Notes under the pieces: generated by a model
Seen by the model: only the letters and a program-made list of their open reading frames with translations
Told to the model about the DNA's origin: nothing
Databases searched by the model: none
Position numbers and translations under genes: made by a program
In this document: in pieces, positions 36,407-45,234 of the stretch
Numbering within the stretch: the stretch's first letter is position 1
Layout: each line of letters opens with the position of its first letter
Source of the DNA: CAZUWH01 sp964624075
GTDB lineage: Bacteria > Pseudomonadota > Alphaproteobacteria > Rhodospirillales > Rhodospirillaceae
Direction of reading: 5' to 3'
Assembly (NCBI GenBank): GCA_964624075.1
Contig: CAZUWH010000004.1
Span: 62,001-126,000 of the forward strand
DNA: 64,000 nt

Positions 36407-36962
36407 AAACAATACCCCGTGAACCGGCATTGGATCGGAAGGCTTCTGATATCAGGGGGTGGCGTCTGGACATCTCTCGTATTCTTGAGCCTTGATCGTG
36501 ACGAGAGAAAGAGGAAGGGAGGAACTTTCCCCCGCGCTGCCCCAGATGCCCCATCAAGGGGGAGGGCTAAGCAATACCCAGACGGGGGGAAGCCTCCTTC
36601 CGACTCTCTTCCTCTCTTCCAGCGAGCTCTGCCCTCTCCCTGAAGGAAAGACCCCCTCCCCCCTCCCCTGGATCGAGGGAAGGTGGGGGTGGAGGGGTAA
36701 TCGGGACGTCTGGTGCGCGGCGGTGAGGGGAACGCGCAACGGTCACGTCCCTTAAGCCAGCAGCATTCAGAGAGAAACATCACTTCACCCCTACCCTCTG
36801 AAGGGGAGAGAACTGCCAGTGAAACAGAATTGACCCCCCCAGGGCTGAATACGCCAGAAAGCGTGCAGGTGTCCTGTCGGAGGATCCCTCGCGTTACCCT
36901 TTCCCGCCGGTCGGGAAAACGGCCGGAAGAAAGGGTGACGCGAATACGCGATCGCAGAAGAG
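36407..36962. other. Intergenic repeat-rich region
   Basis: 556 bp between two convergent genes; no gene recognised. Most of 36500-36860 is GC-rich repeat material, including a half-copy of the palindromic family. Confidence 0.55.
36655..36760. repeat. Palindromic repeat family, left half-copy
   Basis: CCCCTGGATCGAGGGAAGG, then GGTGGGGGTGGAGGGGTAAT and CGGGACGTCTGGTGCG. This matches the left arm of the copy at 43981 (GGGGGTGATCGGGACGTCTG). It is followed by GGTCACGTCCCTTAAGCC, the centre of the 39419 and 53592 copies; the right arm is missing. Confidence 0.65.
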
Positions 36963-37520
36963 TCATCCAGCCTGCTGGACAACCTCCCCTGTTTCACCAC
37001 CACCCCCTGGCATGGCTTCCACGCCCACCTGCAGGGACTTGGCGGCTTCGGAGGCGCTGGCGAGGGCCTTAGCCAGCTCGAACACCCGCTTGCGAACCTG
37101 GGGATCCGTGATCCGGTAATAGGCCCGAACCAGCTCAAGCGTTTCCCGCTTAGTCATGGGATCGGCTTCAAACGAAGCCGGCTCCTCCACCGTACCGGCC
37201 AGCATGCGCGGGCTCTGGGCGGCTGTACCTTCAATCATGTCATCGAAGAAGAAAGAGACGGGCACGTCCAGAACACGGCTCAGATCCCACAAACGGCTGG
37301 CCCCGATACGGTTGGCACCCCGTTCATATTTCTGCACCTGCTGGAAGGTCAACCCGATGGCATCACCGAGCTTTTCCTGGCTCATGCCAAGAAGTGTGCG
37401 GCGTAGCCGCACCCGGCTCCCGACGTGCACATCAATGGGATTGGGACTCCCCGTTGCCGTGCGGCCGCGTGTCGAGACGCGAGGGGAGCCGTTTTCTTTC
37501 GTGGCGCGTGCTGAAGTCAT
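36963..37520 (-). CDS. XRE-family transcriptional regulator
   Basis: 185 residues from ATG 37520. A central HTH_3 domain (VGSRVRLRRTLLGMSQEKLG, then DAIGLTFQQVQKYERGANRI) is followed by DVPVSFFFDDMIEG and a C-terminal helical part (ETLELVRAYYRITDPQVRKR). This type lies next to lnt, often with metK, in many alphaproteobacteria. The frame extends upstream to 37580, but that part is unlike relatives. Target unknown; the conserved position suggests a core role. Confidence 0.87.
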   Translation of the reverse strand: MTSARATKENGSPRVSTRGRTATGSPNPIDVHVGSRVRLRRTLLGMSQEKLGDAIGLTFQQVQKYERGANRIGASRLWDLSRVLDVPVSFFFDDMIEGTAAQSPRMLAGTVEEPASFEADPMTKRETLELVRAYYRITDPQVRKRVFELAKALASASEAAKSLQVGVEAMPGGGGETGEVVQQAG

Positions 37521-37648
37521 GGTAGATCCTTGGTTAGAGAATATTTGCAACAGTTGGCAAGGCCATCTTGCACGTGGCAACTTTTGTCATACAATCGTAT
37601 GACTCGTCAACCACTTATCGCACGCCGGTCAGGAAAAATCTTTTCCGG

Positions 37649-39304
37649 CTATGAACGGCTGGGAACCATACTCTTGTTGCGTTGTCTCCAGTGCTTCAGC
37701 GCAAGTGCAGCTCCAAGGCAAACAACGTCCAGAACTGCTGCCAGGGTGTTGCCCCATCTGGCAAAGGGGGGCGGCCTGGTCAACGCCACCGGCAGGGAAA
37801 CATCCCGTACGCCCGCAACACCAAGGCCGAGACTCTCCACCACCCGGCCATAAGGGTCCACCACGCCGGAAATGCCGGTCACGGCAACCCGTACCAAGGG
37901 GATCCCCTGCTCGACTGCCCGCCACCGTGCACTGGCAAAGTGCTGGTGCGGCCCGGCACTCAGACCGAACCAGGCGTCATTCGTTACGTTGAGCATCCAC
38001 TGCGGATGCCCTGATTGCTCCACCACCGCCCCCGGAAAGATCACTTCATAACAAATGAGTGGACTTACAGGCGGGAGGCTTGGGGTGTGCATCGTTTGTC
38101 GGCCGGGACCAGAAGAGAAGTCCGTAGAGCCAATAGTTATTTTAGGTAGCGGAAGCAGATTCCGCAAGGGGACGAATTCACCAAAAGGTACAAGATGCGC
38201 TTTGTCGTAGAACGCAACGACCGACCCTTCGTGATCAATCGCCATGAGACTGTTCCAGAACTGTACCGGTTTGAGGACAGGTGGTGTCGTGCGCAGCACG
38301 CCGGTCAGCACGGCGCCGCCTGGCGGTGCCGCTTTGGCGACCAATCGGCGGGCTTCTTCGTGCCAGTCGAGGGAAAAAGCCGATGCCGTCTCGGGCCAGA
38401 TAACGTGCGTGATCTTGTCAGACCCTGGGCTCACGCTCATTTCGATCTGGCGCAGAAAATGTCTTGCCCGCAGTTCCGGAACCCAGCGCAGGGACTGGGG
38501 GGTATTGGGCTGCACAAGCCGCAGCCTGACCCCCTCCACCATGGGCTGGGTCGCCACCGGGCCAGCCAGACCCAGTCGCCCGACGCCCGCTCCCCATAGG
38601 ACCAGGAGCAGCCCGGCCGCTCCCCATCCCACGCCACGGGTCGCCCACGCCGCCTCCCCGGGATCTGCAAGAGCAGTCAGGGCAGCCGGTGCGGTGGCGA
38701 CCAGCACGGTCAGCAGACTCATCCCGTAAGCCCCGACCACGGCCGCCGGCTGCATCATGGCATCGACGCCAGTCCAGGCATAAGCCAGCAGGTTCCAGGG
38801 GAAACCGCCGAACAGCGTCCCGCGCACCATCTCGCTCATTGTCCAGGTCCCGGCCAGGGCGATCCCCCGCTGCGGCCCCGGATGCGAGAGAACCGCGGCT
38901 AGCCAGGCGGCCAGGCCGGTGAACAGGGCGAGGCCAGCGGCCAGTGCGGACAGGGCAAAGGGGATCAGCCAGGCGAATTGTTCAGGATCGACCAGGAAGG
39001 CCTGCCTCACCCAGTACAGACCGGCAGCAAAGAAACCGCTCCCGAACCACCAGCCGGTTGCGAAAGCAGCCCAGTGGCTTCTGGCACCATCGAGAAGCCA
39101 GGCAAGGCCGGAAAAGGCAATCACCAGCAGGGGCACGGCTCCAACCGGCGGCATGGCCGCCGCTGCCCCCCCGCCCAGGACAACGGCAAGACCATAACGC
39201 CGCCAACCGGACAGGCTGCGCACACGAATGGCCAGACGACGCAAACGCTCCACCAACCAGTGACCCTCACAAGCCCAGAACCAAACAAGACCGGACAGGG
39301 ACAT
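37649..39304 (-). CDS. lnt: Apolipoprotein N-acyltransferase Lnt
   Basis: Inner-membrane enzyme that adds the third acyl chain to lipoproteins. A multi-helix N-terminal half (PPVGAVPLLVIAFSGLAWLL and others) precedes a C-terminal nitrilase domain. The catalytic triad is visible: Glu in HVIWPETASAF, Lys in AFYDKAHLVPFGEFVPLRNL, Cys in PLICYEVIFPG. About 551 residues from ATG 39304. The frame extends to 39448, but the extension is atypical. No clear ribosome site marks the start, so it is uncertain. Precedes the XRE regulator by 128 bp. Confidence 0.93.
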   Translation of the reverse strand: MSLSGLVWFWACEGHWLVERLRRLAIRVRSLSGWRRYGLAVVLGGGAAAAMPPVGAVPLLVIAFSGLAWLLDGARSHWAAFATGWWFGSGFFAAGLYWVRQAFLVDPEQFAWLIPFALSALAAGLALFTGLAAWLAAVLSHPGPQRGIALAGTWTMSEMVRGTLFGGFPWNLLAYAWTGVDAMMQPAAVVGAYGMSLLTVLVATAPAALTALADPGEAAWATRGVGWGAAGLLLVLWGAGVGRLGLAGPVATQPMVEGVRLRLVQPNTPQSLRWVPELRARHFLRQIEMSVSPGSDKITHVIWPETASAFSLDWHEEARRLVAKAAPPGGAVLTGVLRTTPPVLKPVQFWNSLMAIDHEGSVVAFYDKAHLVPFGEFVPLRNLLPLPKITIGSTDFSSGPGRQTMHTPSLPPVSPLICYEVIFPGAVVEQSGHPQWMLNVTNDAWFGLSAGPHQHFASARWRAVEQGIPLVRVAVTGISGVVDPYGRVVESLGLGVAGVRDVSLPVALTRPPPFARWGNTLAAVLDVVCLGAALALKHWRQRNKSMVPSRS

Positions 39305-39415
39305 ATGTACATAGACAAGAATGTATGGACGACAGTCATACCACGCTAGGGCAATCGGGCGAAGGATAAAAGACTTCGGGATCCTCCAACATTGGCCACC
39401 GGCAGAGGAGCTCAC

Positions 39416-39660
39416 GGCGGTCACGCCCCTTGGCCCACGGGCTGACAAGGCCCAGACGGGAATCCATCACCCCTACCACCCAACCCTCCCCCGATCCAAG
39501 GGGGAGGGCTTGCCATTTCAGACGGGAAGCTTCATGTCCCCCCCCCTCCCTTGATCCTCTCCCGATGACCCCCGTCCCGAAAGAGACCTCCCCGGAGGGA
39601 ACACACCCTCCCCTCTAGATCGGGGGAAGGGGGGATCCAAAGATGTCCAGGACCCCGTGA
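39416..39660. repeat. Palindromic repeat family, right half-copy plus GC tail
   Basis: CGGTCACGCCCCTTGGCCCA, then CGGGCTGACAAGGCCCAGAC and GGGAATCCATCACCCC, matches the centre and right arm of the 43981 copy. Then come CCCAACCCTCCCCCGATCCA with the AGGGGGAGGG stem and a tail shared with 1660-1750 and 63910-63990. Located just downstream of nrdJ. Confidence 0.65.
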
Positions 39661-39665
39661 GGGCC

Positions 39666-42600
39666 TTAACTGCAGCCGCTGGTGGCACCGCACGTGTCGC
39701 ATTTCAGGCAGGTGCCATTGCGCACCATGGTGAAGTTGCCACACTCATTACAAGAATCTCCCTCGTATCCGAACAACCGCGCTTCCTGGACCCGGTGAAC
39801 CGACGACGGGAGGGTCGTTCCGCCCACCGTGCGCAATACTGGCGTTATCGCTGCGCTTCTACTCCCGTATTGCGAGGCTTGCGCAGGGGGGGCCAAAGCA
39901 GAGGCACCACCCCCGGGCGCCTCTTGCAGGGCATGGGAATGCGGATAGTGATTGGTCAGGACATACAGATTGCTCGACCGCACATAACCATGACTGGCAA
40001 TGCGCTCGATCACCTGACCGAAACCGTCATCGTCGGGCAGGTCGCCCTCGCCATGACCGCGGCCAAGCGCGTCAGGCAGCAGGTCCTGTGGCTCGACGTG
40101 GGCGAGATCATTGCGGCCCAGATACGAGATGGCTAGTTCGCGGAAGATGTAGTCCAGAATCGAGGTGGCCATCTTGATAGCGTCGTTGCCCGTGACCGTG
40201 CCCGCAGGATCGAAGCGGGTGAAAGTGAAGGCCTCGACATATTCCTCCAGGGGAACACCGTATTGCAGACCGATGGAAATGGCGATGGCGAAGTTGTTCA
40301 TGAGGCTGCGGAAAGCTGCCCCCTCCTTATGCATATCGATGAAAATTTCCCCAAGCCGTCCATCCTCGTACTCGCCGGTACGCAAATAGACCTTGTGACC
40401 GCCAACGGAAGCTTTTTGTGTATAGCCCTTCCGCCGATGGGGCAGGCGCTGTCGGCTGGGCGGAACCATAACCTGTTCGACGATCCGCTCAGCCACCAGG
40501 GCCGCCCGTGTTGCCGCTGGCTGGGAGACGGCCTCCTTGTTTCTCCCGTCCTCCTGCCGGCTGCCCTCCTCCTCTGCCGCAGTGAGCAGATGGGCGTGGA
40601 GGGGTTGGGACAATTTCGAGCCATCCCGATACAAGGCGATGGCCTTGAGCCCCAGCCGCCACGACAGCAGATAAGCGCTCTTGCAGTCGGCCACCGTGGC
40701 GGTATTGGGCATGTTGATCGTCTTTGAAATGGCGCCCGAGATGAAGGGCTGCGCCGCTGCCATCATGCGGATATGGGCCTCCGTGGACAGGAAGCGGGTG
40801 CCCTGGCGTCCACAGGGGTGTGCACAATCAAATACCGGCAGATGTTCGGGCTGGAGATGGGGAGCGCCTTCAACCGTCATGGCCCCGCAGCAGTAGGTGT
40901 TGGCCGCCTCCACTTGCTCGGGTGTGAAGCCGAGGGCCGTCAGCATATCAAAGCCTGGATCGGCAAGCTGCCCGGTCGAGAAGCCGAGGACGTGATGGCA
41001 GAAGTCAATGCCTAGGCTCCATTTGTTGAAAACGAAACGGATGTCGAAGGCCGCGGCGACAGCGCTTTCGATGGTCTCGATGGCTTCATTGTTGAAACCC
41101 TTTGCCCGCAGGGACTGATGATTGATGACAGGCGCCGCCCGCAGCGTGCCAACGCCGACGGTATGACGAACGATCACCGTCACCTGTGCCTCGTCGTACC
41201 CCAGGGTGCGCAGCGCTTCGGGCACGATGCGGTTGATGATCTTGAAATAGCCGCCTCCCCCCAGTTTCTTGAACTTGACGAGAGCGAAGTCTGGTTCGAT
41301 TCCGGTGGTATCGCAGTCCATCACGAGGCCGATGGTACCGGTAGGCGCGACGACGGACACCTGCGCATTGCGGTAACCATGCGTTTCCCCCAAGGACAGG
41401 GCCTCATCCCATGCGGCACGGGCGGCTTCGGCCAGGGTCTGATCGGGGCAGGCGTTTGCATCGAATGGTACCGGCGGTATTGCCAAACCTTCATAGCCAT
41501 CCGTGGCGCCGTGGGCGGCGCGGCGGTGGTTGCAGATCACCCGCAGCATGGAGACGCAATTGTCGGCAAAACCTGGAAATGGCCCCAGCATCCTGGCCAT
41601 TTCTGCCGAGGTCGCATAGGCGACCCCCGTCATCAGGGCGGAGATGGCGGTAATCAGGGCACGTCCAGCGTCGCTGTCATAAGGCAGGCCTGAGACCATC
41701 AGCAGGCCGCCGGCATTGGCGTAGCCAAGCCCCAGCGTCCGGTAGCGGTAGGACAATGCAGCGATCTTCCGCGACGGGAATTGCGCCATCAGGACCGAGA
41801 TCTCAAGGGTGATCGTCCACAGCCGCACGGCATGGCGAAAGGTTGCGATGTCAAAGGAACCGTCCGCCACCCGGCGAAAGGTGTACAGGTTGAGGGAAGC
41901 GAGATTGCAGGCGGTATCGTCCAGGAACATGTATTCGGAACATGGATTCGATGCCGAGATGCGTCCCGAGGCCGGGCAGGTATGCCAAGCATTGATGGTG
42001 GTATCAAACTGCACGCCTGGATCGGCGCATTGCCAGGCTGCTTCGCCGATTCGCTCCCACAGGTCGGTGGCGCGGACCACCTTCTCTATCCTGCCATCAA
42101 CGCGGCGCGGAAGCGGCCAGTCCTGGTCGGCCAGCACCGCTTCCAGAAAGGCATCGGGAACCCGCACGGTGTTGTTGGAATTCTGGCCCGACACGGTCAT
42201 GTAGGCTTCCGAATCCCAGTCGGTGTCGAAGACGGAAAACGCCATCTCCGTGAATCCCTGGCGCGCGAACTGGATGGCCCGTTGCAGATAGTTGTCTGGG
42301 ATCATCGCCTGGCGCGCGGCGGTCAGGGCCTTTTCCAGGGCCTTGTTGACCTTGGGGTCACAGCCACCGGCAGCGGTGCACGCCTTCATGATGGTATTGA
42401 GGTGCAAATGGCACGCCCGGGAGCCGGCAACCATGGTGGCGACTTTCCGCTCCTCCATTACCTTCCAGTCGATGAATTCCTCGATATCGGGATGGTCGAT
42501 ATCCACGATGACCATTTTGGCGGCACGGCGCGTGGTTCCACCGGACTTGATGGCACCGGCAGCGCGGTCGCCGATTTTGAGGAAACTCATCAGGCCCGAC

Positions 42601-43352
42601 GAACGACCGCCGCTGGACAGCGGCTCGCCTGCGCTGCGCAAGGACGAAAAATTGGTGCCGGTGCCCGAACCGTACTTGAACAGGCGGGCCTCGCGCACCC
42701 ACAGATCCATGATCCCACCTTCGTTGACGAGATCGTCGTTGATGCTCTGGATGAAGCAGGCATGCGGCTGCGGACGTTCATAGCTGCTGGTGGCACGGAC
42801 GGTTTCGCCAGTGCGGTCATCTACGTAATAATGGCCCTGGCTGGGGCCGTCGATGCCATAGGCCCAGTGAAGACCGGTATTGAACCACTGGGGCGAATTG
42901 GGGGCCGCTATCTGCCGACAGAGCATAAAACGCATTTCGTCGTAATAGGCGTGTGCATCGGCCTCGCTGTCGAAGTAGCCGCCCTGCCAGCCCCAGTAGG
43001 TCCATGTTCCGGCCATACGGTCGAACACCTGACGGGCGTCGTGTTCGGAGCCGAACCGGCCTTCAGGGGGCAGATCCACCATGGCCTCGGTGTCGGGCAC
43101 ATGGCGCCACAGCCATGCCGGCACGGCCTCCTCCGGCACCAGGCGCCGGCACGCTGGCACGCCGGCCTTGCGGAAATATTTCTGCGCCAGGACATCGCAG
43201 GCCACCTGTGACCAGTCAGCCGGCACCTCCATGCGGTCAAGCCAAAACACCAGCGAACCATCCGGATTGCGGATCTTGCTCGATGTTGTCTTGAAGGCGA
43301 TGCCATCGTAGGGTGATTGGCCCTCAACGGTGTAGGTTCTCGTGACTCGCAT
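39666..43352 (-). CDS. nrdJ: Adenosylcobalamin-dependent (class II) ribonucleotide reductase
   Basis: 1228 residues. Reduces ribonucleotides using AdoCbl as radical source. N-terminal part CRQIAAPNSPQWFNTGLHWA. Catalytic region RISASNPCSEYMFLDDTACN, holding the N-x-C-x-E residues. Phosphate-binding and radical-site motifs follow: VSVVAPTGTIGLVMDCDTTG. The C-terminal part has a vitamin-B12-dependent RNR tail (GYTQKASVGGHKVYLRTGEY) and a zinc-ribbon-like end (GDSCNECGNFTMVRNGTCLK, then CDTCGATSGCS). No class I genes are seen. Two NrdR boxes lie about 90-130 bp upstream. Intact over its full length. Confidence 0.96.
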   Translation of the reverse strand: MRVTRTYTVEGQSPYDGIAFKTTSSKIRNPDGSLVFWLDRMEVPADWSQVACDVLAQKYFRKAGVPACRRLVPEEAVPAWLWRHVPDTEAMVDLPPEGRFGSEHDARQVFDRMAGTWTYWGWQGGYFDSEADAHAYYDEMRFMLCRQIAAPNSPQWFNTGLHWAYGIDGPSQGHYYVDDRTGETVRATSSYERPQPHACFIQSINDDLVNEGGIMDLWVREARLFKYGSGTGTNFSSLRSAGEPLSSGGRSSGLMSFLKIGDRAAGAIKSGGTTRRAAKMVIVDIDHPDIEEFIDWKVMEERKVATMVAGSRACHLHLNTIMKACTAAGGCDPKVNKALEKALTAARQAMIPDNYLQRAIQFARQGFTEMAFSVFDTDWDSEAYMTVSGQNSNNTVRVPDAFLEAVLADQDWPLPRRVDGRIEKVVRATDLWERIGEAAWQCADPGVQFDTTINAWHTCPASGRISASNPCSEYMFLDDTACNLASLNLYTFRRVADGSFDIATFRHAVRLWTITLEISVLMAQFPSRKIAALSYRYRTLGLGYANAGGLLMVSGLPYDSDAGRALITAISALMTGVAYATSAEMARMLGPFPGFADNCVSMLRVICNHRRAAHGATDGYEGLAIPPVPFDANACPDQTLAEAARAAWDEALSLGETHGYRNAQVSVVAPTGTIGLVMDCDTTGIEPDFALVKFKKLGGGGYFKIINRIVPEALRTLGYDEAQVTVIVRHTVGVGTLRAAPVINHQSLRAKGFNNEAIETIESAVAAAFDIRFVFNKWSLGIDFCHHVLGFSTGQLADPGFDMLTALGFTPEQVEAANTYCCGAMTVEGAPHLQPEHLPVFDCAHPCGRQGTRFLSTEAHIRMMAAAQPFISGAISKTINMPNTATVADCKSAYLLSWRLGLKAIALYRDGSKLSQPLHAHLLTAAEEEGSRQEDGRNKEAVSQPAATRAALVAERIVEQVMVPPSRQRLPHRRKGYTQKASVGGHKVYLRTGEYEDGRLGEIFIDMHKEGAAFRSLMNNFAIAISIGLQYGVPLEEYVEAFTFTRFDPAGTVTGNDAIKMATSILDYIFRELAISYLGRNDLAHVEPQDLLPDALGRGHGEGDLPDDDGFGQVIERIASHGYVRSSNLYVLTNHYPHSHALQEAPGGGASALAPPAQASQYGSRSAAITPVLRTVGGTTLPSSVHRVQEARLFGYEGDSCNECGNFTMVRNGTCLKCDTCGATSGCS

Positions 43353-43392
43353 GGTGTCCTGATCCCCTGTTTTTTGTCACATCGATGCGGCC

Positions 43393-43419
43393 GCTGCCTT
43401 CACCGGCAGCTTTTTCTTT
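43393..43419 (+). terminator. Hairpin with T tract, plus strand
   Basis: GCTGCC (43393-43398) / GGCAGC (43405-43410) is followed by TTTTTCTTT. It looks like an intrinsic terminator on the plus strand, although no plus-strand gene precedes it. In the nrdJ transcript the same sequence would form a leader hairpin, about 40 nt before the start. Confidence 0.35.
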
Positions 43420-43437
43420 CGCGCTATGGTGGGCAAC

Positions 43438-43484
43438 ACCCTAAATATAGAGTTCGCATGAGCTGTCTACACTATATGAAGATA
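43438..43484 (-). promoter_or_regulatory. Two NrdR boxes upstream of nrdJ
   Basis: Box 1 ACCCTAAATATAGAGT (43438-43453) and box 2 ACACTATATGAAGATA (43469-43484) resemble the NrdR consensus ACACWATATWTWGTGT-like palindrome. Box 1 is nearly symmetrical; box 2 keeps a perfect left half. The start-to-start distance is 31 bp (15-bp spacer), the three-turn spacing known for NrdR pairs. Minus-strand TATATT inside box 1 could be the -10. Predicts repression of nrdJ by NrdR when dATP/ATP is high. Confidence 0.62.
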
Positions 43485-43980
43485 CGCCGCCCGCTGCAAG
43501 CAAAAAATGCCCTGACGGATCAGAAAGGAAAACACCCATGCCTTCCCCAGACAAAAAATCAGGGCTTTCATCCTTAGCCACGAAACAGGCTATCCTGATC
43601 GCTAATGAAATTTATTCGCATTTCAGACGGCCCTTCAGCCCCGCATCGGCTGAAAAACCATCTGTTCGACTCTTGCCAGGTCGCTGGACCATGACGAGAA
43701 GAAGGAGAATATCCCATGATCATCTGGAGAAGCCCGGGTCCTGTCACGATTGCCCTGGTATTGCAGATGGCACGGCAGCAGGTTACCTGATGGCGTTTCA
43801 TCCGGGATTCAAACCCGTCGCGAGCGGAGATCCAGGCGCAATGAAGGGTTCAAGAACGCTTCTGACAGAGGAGCAGCCTTCCGTTGGGGAAGGGGGTCCC
43901 GCCGGGGCAGGAAAGGGTCTGCCGGGAGAGAGTCGGGAAGTGTTTTCCCCCCTGGAGCCCTCCCCCCTGGCGGGAAGACT

Positions 43981-44136
43981 CCCTCCTCTTTGATGGGGAG
44001 GGTTAGGTGGGGGTGATCGGGACGTCTGGTCAGCGATGGGGGGCTCGCAACGATTACGCCATCGGGCGCACGGGCTGACAAGTGCCAGATGGGAACAATC
44101 CACCCCCACCCAACCCTCCCCATCAAAGAGGGAGGA
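43981..44136. repeat. Palindromic repeat family, best full-length copy (about 156 bp)
   Basis: The left end CTCCTCTTTGATGGGGAGGG, then TTAGGTGGGGGTGAT, is mirrored by the right end ATCCACCCCCACCCAACC, then CTCCCCATCAAAGAGGGAG: over 30 bp of terminal inverted repeat with few mismatches. Inside are GATCGGGACGTCTGG and its partner CCAGATGGGAAC, so the whole unit can fold into one long hairpin. The module GCGGGAAGACTCCCTCC stands at the left edge. No open frame inside. Structure fits a non-autonomous (MITE-like) element. Confidence 0.75.
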
Positions 44137-44195
44137 AGTCAGGGGTCTTCAGAAGTGCCCAGAACAGTTTTTTGGCTGCTTGCTATGTCCTGGCT

Positions 44196-45022
44196 TTATG
44201 GGGATCGGCAGAATCCCACGTTGCGCCGGGCAATCGGGCGAAAGCTTCCGTCCTCCAGAAAACCAAGGGCCGCAAGGATGCCACAAATATCTCTTCCACG
44301 CGCTATGCCTGTAATTTTGTCGCTTCCATCGATTTTGACAAGCACCATTTGCACATGCTCTGCCAGCGTCCAGCGCGCACCTTTCAGAACTCTCGCCTCG
44401 ATGCTGTCCACGTCCAGTTTGACATGATGGGGTACCGGCGGCCGGAACAGAGTCATGAAGCAGTCAAGACTGAACCCCAGCGTCGCTTGCCGAAACGGCA
44501 CATCAATGGGACCCCGGACATTTTCCTTCTGACCAAAGGCATGGCAGGAATGTCCGGTGGTAGTGTTGGCCATGTAAAGATAGTTGATTTCGTCGCGGTC
44601 ATTGAAGGCGAGGCAATAGGCGTCCACATGATTTTCCATGCTGCTCAGCTCGATATTCCGCACCAGGGTCGCGTAACTCATCGCCGATGGTTCGAAAACC
44701 AGCACGTGCAAGCCGCGTTGTGCCGCGTAGAGTGCATAACCACCGATATTGGCACCAATGTCCCATAGGACGCCACCCGCTGGCAGACCGTCAAGCCAGC
44801 GGGTGGTTTTCGGGTTCGTCCGTAAGCAGGCTCAAAGGGTGACGCGGCGAACGTGCCGATGGCGCGCTGAGCACCAGACTACCAATTCCCGTCGGCACTG
44901 CTAACACGCTGTGCCATGCCTTCGTGTACCAGGGCACGAGTCAGCTTCCACCGCACGGATTTCCGAAGGGCCGTCACAGCCCAGCTGAAACCGCACAGAA
45001 AACGGGCGATGATCTTGCTCAT
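44196..45022 (-). pseudogene. FkbM-family methyltransferase, two frameshifts
   Basis: SAM-dependent O-methyltransferase family often linked to surface glycans. From ATG 45022: MSKIIARFLCGFSWAVTALR, then KSVRWKLTRALVHEGMAQRV. The frame is lost near 44885. SLVLSAPSARSPRHPLSLLT follows in a second frame, then in a third TTRWLDGLPAGGVLWDIGAN, IGGYALYAAQRGLHVLVFEP (the SAM-binding motif I region), VKLDVDSIEARVLKGARWTL and IARRNVGFCRSP at the stop. The last 172 residues alone are open from 44711 but lack motif I. Isolated gene, probably cargo from elsewhere. Confidence 0.75.
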
Positions 45023-45104
45023 GAGACAGTTCCATTCTGATCCATTTCCTGGTGGCTGTCACAGCCGCGCCATGTCAGCAGCCCTTATCCCCCTTTGGGC
45101 CTTG

Positions 45105-45232
45105 ATCGTGACCTCTCCTCCAGGCGCCGGCGGGCCGCACATCCGCGGCCCTTGGGCTTTGCGCGCCATTCGGCGCGCCGCCGCGACCGCGGCGGTCCCA
45201 TGAGCGTGCAAGCCAGGATTGACGCTCATGGG
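45105..45232. repeat. Cluster of GC hairpins after rne
   Basis: Successive inverted repeats: GGGCCGC/GCGGCCC (45134-45153), GGCGCGCC-type arms (45160-45182), CCGCCGCG/CGCGGCGG (about 45179-45196) and CCATGAGCGT/ACGCTCATGG (45199-45231). The last lies 3 bp beyond the rne stop and may protect or end the transcript, though it has no T tail. Related hairpins occur at 7613-7646. Confidence 0.5.
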
Positions 45233-45234
45233 TA

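Larger units (their letters stand above)
43353..44195. other. Intergenic region upstream of nrdJ
   Basis: 843 bp. Contains the nrdJ control region (43393-43484) and the best copy of the palindromic repeat (43981-44136). Bases 43490-43970 show two very short start-stop frames (one at 43717 with AAGGAG, 24 codons) that I cannot assign. No gene is supported. Confidence 0.5.

Noticed and set aside
39305..39448. Longer lnt starting at 39448
   Set aside because: The extra 48 residues do not resemble Lnt N-termini and run into repeat sequence.
43800..43830. tRNA-like T-arm (GGGTTTGAATCCCGG on the minus strand)
   Set aside because: No matching acceptor, D-arm or anticodon arm nearby, and no CCA. 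The loop is TTTGAAT rather than TTCRAAT.
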